A stretch of 64,000 nucleotides of DNA from Stenopsyche tienmushanensis (GCA_008973525.1 WACJ01000526.1:1488001-1552000); one strand, 5' to 3'; shown: positions 11,855-25,539, counted from the stretch's first letter. Notes: generated by a model not told the origin, from the sequence alone. Program-made: numbers and translations.

Positions 11855-14475
11855 GCATCCTCGGCTTGTGAAGGCACGTATGACAATAATTTGAGGTTTG
11901 GTGTGTACCGTCAAGCTTAGTTCGGTAAGAGCAGAACTCGCAAGCCCTCTTTAGTCCTTTCAGAACAAAATGGAGCTTTCCATTTAGTCAAGATTCGTCG
12001 GTACTTGACGTCGACGCTCGATCACAAGTCTGGCCATAGCCTCCTCTCAATTACTCAATAAGCCTTTGACTAAGTGCACTCTCCTTTCTTTTCTTTTTCT
12101 CTACTTTATACAGTACATATAAACTAATCAAGCAAATTTCCAATACTCCAAAAAAAGTGTATCTGCAATAAACGCCCCGTAGCGGCGTCTCTCGAGTGCA
12201 AAAGTTTAACAGGTGTTTCATAAAAACCTGGAATGGTTTGCATCAAACTTAATGATATTCCCGCTGCGCTTGAGAAAAATGCGTATATTTATTTTGTCCT
12301 TGTCCGACCAAAGCGACGACCAACTGTCATTTGTCGACAAATTCCAAAATTGTGAAGCCCCGCTGACAAATATTTTTTACAAATCAGATCAAAAACAGCT
12401 ACGTTTTAAGTATTCAGTATACTAAATTCTGTACATACTCAAATAATATGTTCATCCCTTGAAATACACGATATTAGTGAAATTAACAGTGAAATCGTAA
12501 TAGGAAACCGCGTTTATCGAGGGTCGCCTAAATGGATAATTCAATAGATCAGTCTATGAAAATTTACATTTATTTGTTTGCGGCCCACTTTAACTTATTT
12601 TTTTTTTATATTTGGCATTCGTTTGAATTCGTATTTTCAGTCGAAATCATATAATTTCTATAAGAGCAGATATATTTTGTATTAATTTGTATAAGAAATA
12701 AAATTTCAAGTGATATTCTATGGTTTTATTAAGATTTGTATAAATAATGTCTGACATGCATCATCTCGTAAAAAAAGTTTCTGATGAGAATTTAAGCTTA
12801 TGCAGAACAGGTCTCAAAAATTTAAGTATCCACACAATTCATTTAAAATAACAGGGAGGTAATTCGGAAAGCTCTCTTCATGAAGTTTTTAAATGTGCAC
12901 GGAAAAAGGCACGTTTTTTCGGTTAGTGACAGGTGCACGCAATCCTCTAAATCATGGCTATTAAGTAGCCTAAAAATCGAAGAGATGTAACAGGAAAACA
13001 TTAGGCCGGAAGCCGTAACGACCGGACCTGAAGCGAGTAGTTTCCGGCTTGTGCGAAAAGCGCTTTTCACACCACTAGAGGAGCTGAATTTATTTTATTA
13101 TCGAGAGCATAATAAGGCCCTTTCAGCGCTGAGGCTGAAAAGCTTAACATGAGTTCCTGGGAGCTCGTGGTGCTGAATACATAAAACGCTCAAAAGTGAG
13201 ATGATCATCTGTGAGAAAAGGCTAGTGAGTATCTCGAGGGATAATTTTGAAATACTAGCGAAAATATGATATTTCACTACGGAAACACAAATCATGAGCT
13301 GTAATCGAAATAGACAGATGCGCCCTAAAGACTAATGAAAATAAATAACTCCCGACAATATCAATTTTGTCTGTGAATAATCTAATCAACAAAAAAGTAA
13401 ACCCCTTATATCCAATATATGATATTTTTAAATATTTTATTTATTTTGGTTATCATTGAAATACTTTTAAATAGGTTCTCGTCTAAAATGCCGATTGTTG
13501 CAAACATTCCTTTTATTAATTATGGTGTTACGGTAGTTTTCAACAGAGGCAACATGTAAGATTATGTTCATAAAATTTGTTTATCACCCCGGCGGTCTAA
13601 TCTATTATAAAGCTTATACATGGGATATATTTACTGTTAAATAAAGCGCATAATCCCATAAGAAGATTATGTTTTGACTTAATAGCGGGTAGTAGATTCA
13701 GCTCCAAGCTAAATCCACATTGATAATGTCGGTTGTGCATATTGATTATGACTGTATGCTGTGAATAGAGCTGTCCTACATATTGCAACTGAAACATGCA
13801 TCAATACTATACAGATATATAGAGATAAAATGACCCATATCGTGTGCCAAAAATCGCGATCGGATACCCGTTTCTAACGTTTCTCCCGTTTTAATATAAT
13901 TAAAAACATATAAACATGACTAGCGTAAATGTTAAAAATTCCAATATATACATGCTTTAAAAAAGTCAATTAATCTACGAACATGAACACTCTCACCCCT
14001 TTCCAAAAAAAATCATTTTAAACATAAAAAAAAGTATTTTGTTAATCGTGACTCTTGAACTCTTGAACTCGTGAAGTTGAAAAATAATGCCTAATTTAGA
14101 TCAAAAATATATTACAAAATACAAAAACAGTTATTTCGTGCTATTAAAACTACAGAATAATAATATATGATGATTTAAAGGTAGGGCCTATGTGTGAAAC
14201 ATGGCAAAAGACCCCCCTTATCCCCAAAAATATTTTGTCGTTCCATGTGCAAAACACCCTGTGTATACATGTATTATAATAAATATATAGATATTTATCA
14301 GGGACGGAGAGCAGAAATCCCACTTGTGGACCAGCCGGTCGCGATCCTCCTATTAAATTTTACCTACTAAGAGGGTAGCTTCTACGCCCTTGAAGCCCCT
14401 ACAAATATAAGAAGTGGCCATTAGATCTGTCTGTCCGGCCGGCCCGAATACCGGATAACTGACACAACCGATTCA
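11855..14475. other. non-coding stretch, nothing assigned
   Basis: Short frames only (12,213-12,425; 12,843-13,070 and 13,098-13,295 on -; 13,597-13,797 on -). The region 12,850-13,310 is GC-richer than average and may be an old repeat, but I found no partner for it in the window. From 14,290 the base composition rises toward the R1-type fragment. Confidence 0.35.
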
Positions 14476-14479
14476 GCTG

Positions 14480-14705
14480 GGAGCTTGACACTAAATATGT
14501 CATCGTGCAGAACGTTCCACACGACTGGTCCTAGAATCGAGCCCTGCGGGCATCCCATGCTCAGTTTGCTGATTATTATTTCATCGCCTGGCCTCGACAA
14601 CCACCTGCCTGTTCGTGAAGTACGACCTGCTCATTTCCACTAGATTTGCTGGGATACGTCTCGCGTGCAGTTTGACGAGGATCATATCCCACCATGCATT
14701 GTCAA
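14480..14705 (-). pseudogene. R1-type non-LTR reverse transcriptase fragment
   Basis: On the - strand the sequence reads FDNAWWDMILVKLHARRIP, then YFTNRQVV, then, after a frameshift, LSMGCPQGSILGPVVWNVL with HDDIF next. This is the reverse transcriptase core of the R1/Jockey-type non-LTR elements (the AFDNAWW helix followed by the GCPQGS.LGP..WN motif). The catalytic FADD box is not present in this fragment. Frame breaks at about 14,580 make it a pseudogene. A second R1-type fragment lies at 51,175-52,095. Confidence 0.8.
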
Positions 14706-14819
14706 AGGGCAAGGGATATTATGAACGTTTCACTCTACGGTGTCCATCCTTAAAACCCTAGAAGGGAGGCAACCCTACGCCTGTGGGTAACAAGTCGAAC
14801 CCTTGGGGTAATGATGTAA

Positions 14820-15235
14820 AGTAGAGGTGAGCGAAAACAGCCTCGTCTGTTATCAACCAGTAAAAAGGAATGCAGAACTGTCGGTTATAGAAAGAGCAGG
14901 AAGACTCTGTGCAAAAGGCGACACCACTATCTTTAACGGCCTAGTGCATACGGGCAAAATGGCTTTCGATTGCTCGAAATGCTATAAGATACGAGAGATT
15001 ACCAAATCGATACGAATACCGTGGGAAAGGGGGAGCCTCGAGTGCAGCGGTTCCAAGCCTGTGGGTAATTACCCCCCTAAGGGTAAAACGGCTATTCTGC
15101 GGAGGTAATAACGCTGTAATTTGCGCGACTTTTTGGTATGTAGATATAATAATAGAATCACAGATGAGCGCCATGTGGCTTGCACTCTCTTCCAAGAAGT
15201 CTCTCACTGTGTTCTTATCCCATTCTAGCAATTAT
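14820..15235 (-). pseudogene. possible upstream part of the R1-type element
   Basis: An open - strand frame from 15,231 to 14,941 starts with LEWDKNTVRDFLEES and ICDSIIIST, loosely like the segment between the endonuclease and reverse transcriptase of R1 elements (…ICD…MP). The placement, just upstream of the RT fragment in the same orientation, supports this. The overlapping + strand frame (14,827-15,108) is taken as its shadow. The assignment is weak. Confidence 0.35.
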
Positions 15236-15249
15236 TCCACCACTACTCA

Positions 15250-15895
15250 CGGTGAAGACGTAATAAAAACGCTAAAACAGTTATTTGTGGAAAAAAGACT
15301 GGACTAATCAAAGCTAGTTGGCGTTTGTACCTTCTTTTTAAAGCTAGTGGCCTTCCATGATCAGAATACGTTCTGGATTTTGAGCAGTTGTGAAACAATT
15401 TGATCCTCAAGTTTTGTCTTATTCGTTAAGAAGCTTTCTTCAGATTTACTAAGCGCGTTGAGTGATATAGTAAAAATTGTGAATCATATTCATGGCAACG
15501 CTACGAATTCCAGATTATACAAAGGTAGCCTGGCTATCGGAACAGCACAGGATAAAGTTGCAAGTTTTCTGCATAAATTAGAACTTTACCAACGCAAAAT
15601 TCAAGTTGGCGATATATCGATGTTCATAAAACTGCATGAGCAGTTGACAAATCACAAATCTGAAAAAATCACATTTGAAAATTCACCATTTATCTGCAGT
15701 AATAGACTCACTGAAGCAATATTTCCGGACATGGACAATCGTCAATTCAATTCTTGGATATTAGGATCATTTTCTATTGATGATGAAATTTTTAAAGACG
15801 AAAATGTATCAGCCAAAGTAGAATATCTCGAACTACTCGAGAATAGCACTTTCAGAGAAATTGAATTTCAAAACTATGACCTCGAAAAGTAGGTG
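15250..15895 (+). pseudogene. hAT transposase remnant (ZBED/GTF2IRD2-like)
   Basis: Reads as a hAT transposase of the group that also gave rise to vertebrate ZBED5, FAM200 and GTF2IRD2. Pieces in order: LFVEKRLD.SKLVGVCT (15,280-15,330), LLSALSDIVKIVNHI and NSRLYKGSL (15,450-15,525), then KVASFLHKLELYQRKIQVG (15,555-15,610) and ELLENSTFREIEFQNYDLEK at the end, where the FW of the dimerisation region should follow. The catalytic block between NSRLY and KVASF is deleted. The 144-codon frame at 15,458-15,892 is unbroken but codes only for these fragments. Confidence 0.7.
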
Positions 15896-15899
15896 CTGA

Positions 15900-18140
15900 A
15901 TATTCTATTATAGCTGAGAGCTCTAAGAATGTGTGTTGATTTTGTATATTTTTGTGTAATTTCATGATAAATAAAGACTATTTAAAGATTGCTAGAAATT
16001 TAAAGAGGGATAAAATAAGTCTCCCTGATAGGCTATAAGGGGTAACGAGACTAAAAAACTGCTCTAGTGCGTCATCTACTGCAGCCCCCTTCAAATTGAG
16101 GTTGGAATCGTGATGGCAGTGAGCTCGCGTAGTAGTTTCTTTGCGTTTTAGCATAACCTTATCTTTTGGAGTGGATAAGGGATGGGTGCCTCTTAGCTCT
16201 GCGGGTCGTTTATCTCGGGGGGGTCAAAAAAATTGTTGTTAAATTGTTATAAACTACTCCTTTGAGGGGGTGCAGAGTGAAAGGTATGGGTGTCTAGAAT
16301 CTCAGCACGTATAGAACCTGGGGATTGAAAAGCAAATGATCGGCTAGTCTGGGGACACTCGGGTCAGACCGTACCGCAGTGCAGGACAATGATATCTGTC
16401 TTTCAAACCGGAGAACATACACGCTACGCTCTAATGTAAATCCACTTTTCTGTCAGCTCAGCTATTTTTGCCCATTAATGTGTTGCAAAAATAAAAGGAC
16501 AGGGTTACCATGCAAGCCTGCCAGTTTACTTTTGAAAGAGTAGATTTTGCAAAAGAGTGATGATACTCGACTAATGACGCCACTCCAGAACAGTCAAGGG
16601 GAAATAACAAAATTGGTCAACGATAATAATGATGCGAATATCATAATTATCAAAACAAACGCCTGCTTTCAAGACAACACAGTGTTATAAAAACAGAAAT
16701 AATGTTGTTATCCATGAACTTGGCAATAAAATAGAAGTTTAGTGGCCAGTCATTGAAATTAGAACTAAAAATGTTTGACACTCCCAGGTGTCATATGGGA
16801 TGAAAACCATATAGCTTAATTGTCGAAATCATTAAATTTTATATTGAAATTATAATTTTAATAACTCAGCAAAGTTTTGAGTATGCATAACAACATTTTC
16901 CGACGAAACTAGAAAAACATTTCGCATTCATATATTACTATTTGAGCGTCAAAAGCACAAACTACAAAATTTGTGATTTCACGCGAACAACACAAAAGCG
17001 CCGCACAGAACGGCCGGTCTCAAGCGGGCGCAATTTGTTAAATTTATATTTTGTTAGAGTTCCATTAAAATCAGATTTTATTTATGGCATTACAAACTTC
17101 TCCCACTTTGTTTATTTGACCTTCTTTAAGTGTGTTTCTTTTACTGAAAAGTTAAAAATATGGTATTTTTTTTGGGCTGGGGTTAAATCCAAAGTTGACT
17201 TCATTTCGTAATTTTAAAGCTAACAATTCAAAGTATTCACAAACGGAATGCAACGAATATACAATAATTTTGCTCTTTTTATTTCAATTCTTCTTCGTAC
17301 ATCTCACTAGAAGGCAAATTCATTTCATAAAGTTCAGCAACGCGTAGTTTGATTTTTAAGCAACAAAAATTTAATTCCGCTAAAGCTCTCGCCAAATCAA
17401 ATAAAAAATCCGAGGCACACGCTGTAAGCTTGCGAGTTTCTTGCTAGTGAAAGTGTAAGATTTAATGCGAATTCGTCTTTGGAAATATCGCAAACGCTTT
17501 TCGACGTTAGTTTTCCGGGAATCAATCTATTTTTCCACGCAAAGCATACATCACTGCCCCATCGAATTTGTATCGTCATAAGTTCCATTGATTTTTATGA
17601 GATGTTGGTGTTTTCCAATTATTCCGATTGGTTTCAATATTAGAGATATAGAATTTATGCATTTATATATTCTTCAGAGCATATGTGCTCTTTCTTGTCT
17701 ATCCATCCTGCATTGTTATTACATCTCTTATTATATATAAACTTTCTATTCGCAACTGTCTGAATATTGGCGTCCTTAAAATTTCTGGGGTAAAATCTTA
17801 ATAATGAAACAAAAGCTTTCATTGATTCTCTTACTTCGCCCGTAAAATAAGCTTATTGAGAGTTCCCGATAAAAGCTTTCAATGCTCCCTTAGCTCATTT
17901 TTAAATAGAACTCTATGAGTTTTATTCATCCTTTTTCATAATATAATCTTATTATATACACTTTTCATCCAGATATATTACTAAACTCAGTCCGTAAAAC
18001 ATAACGAATGAGAGTGAAGCTATAATTTCTATTTTTTTATTATACTATTTTTTTATCGTCACAATCTGTAAAGATCACAATCGATCCCCTTATGACGTTG
18101 TGTGTTTAATCATATATATTTGTCAACATAGCACCCCTTT
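15900..18140. other. non-coding stretch, GC-richer at 16,020-16,420
   Basis: 16,020-16,420 has several G runs and a composition unlike the flanks, but no open frame and no partner in the window. The rest is AT-rich with chance frames (16,942-17,211 +, 17,397-17,588 -). Confidence 0.35.
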
Positions 18141-18145
18141 GTAAA

Positions 18146-18177
18146 GCTGAAAGTATCAAGTATTTGATACTTTCAGC
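18146..18177. repeat. perfect 14-bp inverted repeat, 4-nt loop
   Basis: GCTGAAAGTATCAA at 18,146-18,159 is followed after gtat by its exact reverse complement at 18,164-18,177. It sits at the left edge of the family H repeat, where the normal hAT end is missing, so it may mark a rearranged or nested end. Confidence 0.8.
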
Positions 18178-18179
18178 AT

Positions 18180-18421
18180 GAGCAAATTTTTTTTTGTGGA
18201 ACCCATTCCAACCCTTTTTATTGTGTGTTAATTATGACTTAATTGTTCAAACAAACAAACATTTCTTAGTCAAAATAGATCTTCTTATAATGTTTCCTGT
18301 AAACAATTCTACGAAAATATCTTGTTCAAGGATAGATAAATATTTTTTATATCTCCGCAGACCCCTGGTATTATCTTCATGGACCCCCATGTGTTCAAGG
18401 ACTCCTGTTTAAGAACCGCTG
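18180..18421 (+). mobile_element. hAT-type family H element, 5'-truncated copy
   Basis: Carries the family core (ACAAACAAACATTTCTTAG, then CAATTCTACGAAAATATC) and a good right end, CTGTTTAAGAACCGCTG, finishing at 18,421. The following 8 bases are atctagat, but no matching 8-mer is found at the left, where a palindrome (18,146-18,177) stands instead of the usual end. Confidence 0.6.
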
Positions 18422-18439
18422 ATCTAGATATTGAAATTT

Positions 18440-21400
18440 TGTGATTTTGAAAGGTTTTATTCTTCAACTTTATACACTTGCATGATTTGCTAATCAATAA
18501 TATTCGTTTTCACTAATGTTATATGCAATTACAGACTTTATAACTAATATGCGAGCATGTTTAAATACCTGTGTGGTTATTTCGAATATTTTCTGTATTT
18601 ACCTCAAGTATACTGTGCAAAAATATACATGTTTTCAATTTTCTATCTGATTGAACAAGGGTTCACGTTTTCATTTTGGGAGAAAACTCACTGGGAAAAA
18701 TACATTTTATAAGAAAGGACTACGATCAGGGCGTCTGCTCTTTTTAATTTAGTGAAAATTTCTTGGGTAGTTTTTCATACGTCTTCACAAGGAGAGTAAC
18801 AATTTTCACTTCTATCTCAGGGTAGTGCGACGCCCCAAGATTAATAGCCCGGGAGGTGAGATACAATTTTTTTCGCCCCCTTTTGATCACAAGACCGGTG
18901 GTTGCATTGAAAAGAAAATTACTAGGCTCCACCTGAAAACTTTTTTCAATTTCCCACATCCATATCTCACAATTTCTCCTTTCATTTCTCGTCCCATTTT
19001 TTATCCAGGCTATGTAATGGTCCATGACACTCGGGCATTCCGTACAGACGTACTCGCGCAAACGATCAGTACACATCTTGTCAGATTGAAATTCATCGTC
19101 TCCGAGACGTATAAATCTGTCAACTTCGTCTCAATAAAAGTCAAAGAGTTTACAAATTTTTCGTCGGAAAAAGATTTCTCCAATTTTAGACTAGAGCACC
19201 GTGAAGACTTCTTTCAAATGTTATAATTTCAAACGTTATATATGCTATATATTCAAACTAATTTACATAAATCATCTTAAATTTTTATTCAGATAAAATC
19301 ACTTACATTTTTGTTCTAAACGTGCCAATTGATTTTCAATGGCAATATATATTATAGTTGTTTTTTAATGAATTGTGATTTATAAGAGCTAGCGAATACA
19401 AAGCGGACTCTCATCAACAAATCTAAAGAAGGGACGTATCCACCCATCAACATCTATCTGACACAATAAGAGTTTTTAAAAGATTTGCACAAATATTTTA
19501 TTTAAACAGTCGTTTTAGATTCCATTAAAAAAATCGCCATTTGATTGAGTAATACACAAACAAAGTAACAAGAGGATGACAAAGAAGGTGCCCGTTACGG
19601 GCACAATTGGGTTTGGGGTGCAAAACGCAGAATACCGACTCGGTTGAGAGTTGTATACGGTTTTTATTTTATCTGACCATTCTACTTACGAATCAACACA
19701 GATTGTTATTGAATCCCTCTTTTCTTCGTTATCGCTTAAACATTAGGCCGACCTAGCCGGCATAAGCCCGCAATAAATACATATTTTCGACCGATTATAA
19801 AATTTAAACAACCCAACCAATCAGTTTTCTTCAGAAAATTTCATAATGAGAATTTATAATCGTTCTGTAGATATTTTTAGGTATGGCGTTCGATCACGAG
19901 GCGCTCATTCGTCATATCAGCGGTCCGAAAAACGGACCGATTAGACATACAGATTTGTAGCCACTTCGTCTTTTTTAGGGCTTTTTGCGACATGTTCTAT
20001 GATCTGTATGATTATGAATGCTCCTTCAAATGCTAGCTTGCATATATCGCATCAACATGAGAATGCGAACGAGTCGACATGGATATAAAATTCTTATAAT
20101 CCTTTGTCTCAGGTGGCCGAGAAACATCGCCAAATACTCAATTGAAACATCATCACGACGATGTTTTTGTTTCATTTTGAGCAAACGCTGCACTCATCTT
20201 ACGCACAGCTTTCTCGTGTCCAAATTTTCATGTCTGCTAGAATTTAGCTCGAATTTTATATTAGTTGAACTGATACTTTTCAAATGAAAGTATTATATAA
20301 ACTTAAGGATAACCAAATATTTTTTTCCATGTTTACAAATTCACCAAGAACGTTCATTATTAATGGCTGCCAAATAAATTGTCTTAAAACTTGAATTTTT
20401 TGGGGCTATCTTCCTATTATTTTAAAATACACATTATAATAATATTTAATACATTGCATTTATAGTTGTATTTTTGCAACCTATTAAAAAAATCCGGGTA
20501 TAGGGAAACAAGCTAGATACTTGCCACGGTCACTTCATACCCTTATTACAGTTCATATTTTTGCTATTTTGTACAAAAATCGATAAACATCTCTAGTATT
20601 TTTGTATTTCAGAGTATATTAGCATAAGCAGGTAAGCGATTTTTCGCTTTTCGATCGATCTCATACCACAATAGCTCAATTGGAAACAAGTCTAGGGAAT
20701 GTGGGAGCTGATTTTTTTAAAAATGAATACGCATGTGTATAAAATATTTTCGATAACGTATAACTTCAATAGAATGCTGCAGCCACAAGCAACTTGAATT
20801 CCCATTTCCTGTTTCCTGGAAATGTTTTATTCATGTCTATGAATCACGGTGCAGTATTTTCTGCAACAAAATGCATTAAAATGTATTAGGTATACGGAAA
20901 AAGTATAAAATTGCGTATTTTAATTTCAATTAAAATATATATATAAATTATGACTATTAAAAAACGACTTCCATCTGATCCTTGATGAATCTCTATGTTC
21001 CATAAAATATTGGGAGCCTGCGTATAATAATGTTGACTCACTGTTGCTTAATGATGCTCACATCTTCCCGGTATTTTGCCGTGTTTGTAAAGTCGAAATA
21101 ACAATGTTGCTTTAAAGTGTATTGACTATGTAACTTAATCTAAATTTTCGATATTAATTTGAAGGCTTTTATTGATTTTGACTCATGTAAGTTGATTAAT
21201 ATTAATAACATAAATAATATTGCAAAAATAGCCTTAAATGGTCAAATAAATTATATAGTAAAGTAATTTCCTGTCGGAAAGATCTTTGACAGTCTATCAG
21301 TTTAACTTTAGTGTATAACATTCCTAGCAACAATACTAAAGCATATTCAGCGAGCTGTTATGTGGTCAATGTTTAAATGACTTCCAAGTGGCTGAGGTCC

Positions 21401-22855
21401 ATAAATTTTGGTTGAAATCGAGCATGTTTTCGCTTTTGGAACTTACTTTACTCTGTATCATATTATCATTGCATTTGCATGTAAAGTAGTTCTTGCCTAG
21501 CCCGAGAACCTAAAATCTTTCTATGAATATTCAATGCGGTCAAATTTGTACAAGCTAGAAAGCCTATATATAATATAAGACTCTTCTTTGATTGTTCTTG
21601 GAATATCAATTAGATCGTCACATCTTTCATCCGAAAGTCACACCTCACAATATCCGATGTAAAAGCGCTTTCAATGAAACTTGACAGGCTATACAAAATT
21701 TTATTTCTTTCTTATAAATAACAATCAAATTGAAAGCAATAGGCGTGTTTCGTGAATTCCACATATGGACTTATCAAGACCAAATTTATTCTAAATTCTA
21801 TACGACACCTGATCCAATTTCATTCTTTCTTTATAGTATTTTGACTCTGTTTCATTTCTTTCATATAAAATATATTATATCACATTACTTAGGCTCCATC
21901 GGCAAAAATCTTGATATAATTTCCAAGACACAAAATTGATTTGTTTTTGGCACCACTTTAAAGTTTCGACTCATGATACTTAAGCGCCAAATATGAAAAA
22001 TATTCCCCATTTGGTTAAAAGCACTCTCAGAGGTGACACACCTTTTTTTAAAATAAAGTTTGTTGGCTAATGGACTCAGCGTTACTTAAAGCGGGCTTTT
22101 ACTTGACACGTTAAGCAAACCATATCTTTTACGAGAATATTCGGTAAAACACGTCCTCAAATTTGTTGTTGGATATAGCGATTAAACATATGCAAACAAA
22201 ATATTAATCGTAATTTGAAATAACGATTATTTTTCCATATTAAAAATGAATGACAAAATAATTTAATGACAGTCGATTCGCAACTTTGATCCATTCCTTC
22301 GATTAGCTATTTTAGAAGTATATAGTATTTATGCTTAAATCCTCTTTTGACAATTACAATACGTTTAATAATCTCGTCAACTCGCAACTATTCAATTTAG
22401 CTTCTCAAATATCTTGTTATTAATATGCCTATCTGGTACATATTGAAATATATTAGCATATTCCATTCACCATCCATAATAATTTTCACACGTCGACAAT
22501 AACGACTTCCTTAAGATAGATCTCGTGTCAATGAACATAATGTACAGGAAGTCCTTCGCTCTGTTTACACTGCTTGTATGCATATCATTAATTTCCAGAA
22601 TATGTTTGTATGGCGGAATTCTAATTTGAAATATTATATTTAAGCTGCGATTTAATTAAACATCTATAAATTATTTGTGAAGCTGGTATATTGCTCGTAT
22701 ATCGAGTGTTCGTTCTACGATAAAAGATTAACATCTTGATGATAAGACTGAAACATTATCAATTTTACACAGTAAAATATCAAATTATAGAAAATATAAA
22801 ATATATCATTCACACATCATCATTAGTCGATAAATTTGGATTAACAATCTATACA
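18440..22855. other. AT-rich DNA with one unexplained open region at 18,744-19,226
   Basis: Two frames overlap at 18,744-19,226, one of 110 codons on - and one of 133 on +. They are among the longer unassigned frames in the window, but neither shows a motif I recognise and there is no convincing start context or splice site. A 17-bp palindrome-like site (gtgcccgttacgggcac) lies near 19,590. Nothing else can be assigned up to 22,855. Confidence 0.3.
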
Positions 22856-22859
22856 ATCG

Positions 22860-22995
22860 TATGATGTACGCAACATACTCTCTCCATCTCTGTCTCCCAT
22901 ACATTATCCGTCTCTGTTTCTCTCCAAATTCAATGTGCAACTTTCCGTCTGTCTGTCTCCGAGCACAACGTGCAAGAATGCTCTTTCTGAATTAC
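22860..22995 (-). repeat. dispersed repeat Q, copy 1
   Basis: Read on the - strand, this pyrimidine-rich block (cagaaagagcattcttgcac, then gctcggagacagacag) matches 31,300-31,390 on the + strand. The family is unknown. Confidence 0.5.
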
Positions 22996-23554
22996 TGAAA
23001 TTCGAATACAACACTGTGTCTTACTAACTATATTATTGTCCTAAATCTCCATCAGTCTTTTCATCTACCAATAATTCTTGAATATCCCCGATATTTTTAT
23101 TTTTAAGCCTTCTTTTTATATAACTTTAGTAAACGGTAAGATACACTGTTGCATCTACTTTGCTTTCAGCTAGTTTGTTCGATTAGTCTTACACGTTGAA
23201 CAAGCTTTGGTCTGAAATGTTCAACACTTATTCAGTTTATCGTTTTTTTTCTTCTTAAATGACTGAACAACAAAGTTATTTTAAATACTCTTCAGTATTG
23301 TCAAAAAAATATTATTGCCAATACCTCAATCTGTATGATTTTATATTGATAAGCATGCCTTTAAAGGTTATATATAAGAAACAGCAAGATCTCTTTCTTA
23401 TAAAAAAAATCTTTTAGGTTGGAATAATGTATGTAATTCAATAAATATACTTTTCCTTTGGGTTATTTATATCAAATTTTGCACTATTATTCTCTATTTC
23501 CGGCCATTGCAAACATATTTATGACTGGGTTTGAGGTAAAAGTTCTGAAAGAAA

Positions 23555-23585
23555 CCCTTTTATCACCGAAAATGTGATAAAAGGG
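23555..23585. repeat. perfect 12-bp inverted repeat, 7-nt loop
   Basis: CCCTTTTATCAC (23,555-23,566) and GTGATAAAAGGG (23,574-23,585). The significance is unknown. A GC-richer unassigned stretch follows to 24,130. Confidence 0.75.
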
Positions 23586-24702
23586 TATAGACAGGGCGTT
23601 CGGATTGACAGATAGCATGGGAGTGAAAGAAAGCATTAAAGAAGAAAATGAGTAACTAAGCCGAGCTCTTGTATGGAAAGCTCTTGTCTCAAAATATGGA
23701 TATCACCTGAGCAATATAAAAGGCACGACTGATACCATCAGACAGAAAAAAAGAGTGCAGTTTCCTGTGCGAGCATCAACAAAGTACAGGGACACAGGGT
23801 ATACGTGCTTACTTCTCACATGGACAGCTGTATATGGGCTACTCATGCCTTTCTCGTTTATTACTAGCCGGTATATACCATATGGAAAAATATTTTGTAT
23901 CCAAAAGCACTTCATTAGCACAACATAAGCACAATCTTTGCAACGGGGAAAAAGATAGGAAGTCTTTTACCCGACAAAAAGGATAAAGTAAAAAACGAAA
24001 ATCAGGAAGTGTACTGTGCAAGATGGAAAAAATATTGGACAAATTAACAGATAAATCGCCCATAGGGTGAAAGAACATCAGAAAGAAAGCCTTAGCGACC
24101 CTGAACATGAACTTGACGGGAGGTTCGAAATATTGGATAGAGGTAAATTTTAATTCTAACTTTGCTTCCCAAATAACCAAAAAACGTTTTTTTAATGCAA
24201 TTCAAATATATTTACTATTTTTAATACATAATTAAAATACTTTTGTGCTAACTCATATATAAATTCAAAATTTAACTAGTTATATTTTTGGACAATTAAC
24301 ATCACATATAGTTTTTTTTAACCCTCTCCACTAGTAAGTTAACAATATGTCGACAAATGGACTTTGATTTCCAAAACGTATGTTGAAATTATAACGCCAA
24401 AATTTTTAACCACGTTCATTATCATATTTATTACTACTATTTTATTTTAAAATTCGATACGAAATTAATTACAAGCTGGCATTATCCCTAACTTTACAAA
24501 AATGCGACTAAAAATACAATAAATTGGCTATTCATGATCAATATTGATAATGACTTTAAAATTCATGCAAATTACAAACAGTCTATGACGGTTTTTCAAC
24601 GTGTCACCCCTTAACGTGCAACGAAACCCTTAGTTCGACCATTATCGATTATCAATTATTTTAGTACGTAAAAGCGTTACCTCAGTTGTGCGCGTGCAAT
24701 GG

Positions 24703-24745
24703 TATAAAAAGGTCGTATTTATTTGATAAATGACACTGAACGTCA
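24703..24745 (+). promoter_or_regulatory. possible TATA-type core promoter
   Basis: GGTATAAAAAGG is followed about 30 bases downstream by tgacactgaacgtc. The spacing suits a TATA box and start site, but no recognisable gene follows, so this may be chance in AT-rich DNA or a lost transposon promoter. Confidence 0.2.
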
Positions 24746-25284
24746 ACAACACAACAATCAATCATCCCCTTGTGATATAGTCCTCTATTTTTTAATGTCA
24801 AAAAGTTTAATTTCAGTAGATCACCTGATTAATGATGCAGGCGTAACGGCCGTTCCAAATGGAAACAGCCCCTCCCTCCCGTATTAATCAACCGTTTTCC
24901 GGATTCGAATACCTTAACCATAATGATGTTATTCATCATCACGACTGATTATAGTAAAGAAAAACTCTTGATGAATTTCACTGGTATGCCAAACAAATAT
25001 TTTGAGAAATGGTGTTATTTTCAATCCAAAAAAAATAAGAAAAATAGGCCTCAACGAGGAAGAAATTCATTATAAAAAATATATTAACAAGGACTAATTA
25101 CTTGCTTTTTCTTTCATTCAAATCCATACTTATACATTATCAAATATCCATACTATATTTAAAATTTGTATTGGTATGATTCAACAAAAAACGAAGCGAA
25201 AAGTTTCGAACAGTTTTGAGCGGCACTGTAAACATAGATCTGTGCTTGATACTACCTGAGAGGAATAAATACAGAAACACAATT

Positions 25285-25450
25285 CTGTGGCGTCGCGGAT
25301 ACATTGCGTCTGAAGGAACGACACCGATCTTACGCATGCATTGCGTTGCCAAAGGAGTCGTCGGATAGCCTTGACTGCGGGAGGACATCCTTCTCGCAGC
25401 TATATATTTCACTCGTGTTTAATAAAGAAGTTATCTACGACGAGAGAGTC
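25285..25450 (+). repeat. LTR-like repeat B, copy 2
   Basis: Contains the same GTCTGAAGGAACGACACCGA and GACTGCGGGAGGAC blocks and a TTTAATAAAG signal as the copies at 6,385 and 49,440. It is truncated on both sides. The frames that cross it (25,140-25,412 - and 25,304-25,534 +) are not genes. Confidence 0.6.
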
Positions 25451-25539
25451 TTTCTGTTCTACGCCCGTCATTTACGTACAATCCTGTATATTTTGATCAA
25501 TCTAGTAAAAATTCATAACAAGTACTCTTCATAGAAAAA

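Noticed and set aside
23839..24180. 113-codon - strand frame
   Set aside because: Phe/Leu-rich, no motif, no splice sites or second copy; it is compatible with chance, though the region is less AT-rich than average.
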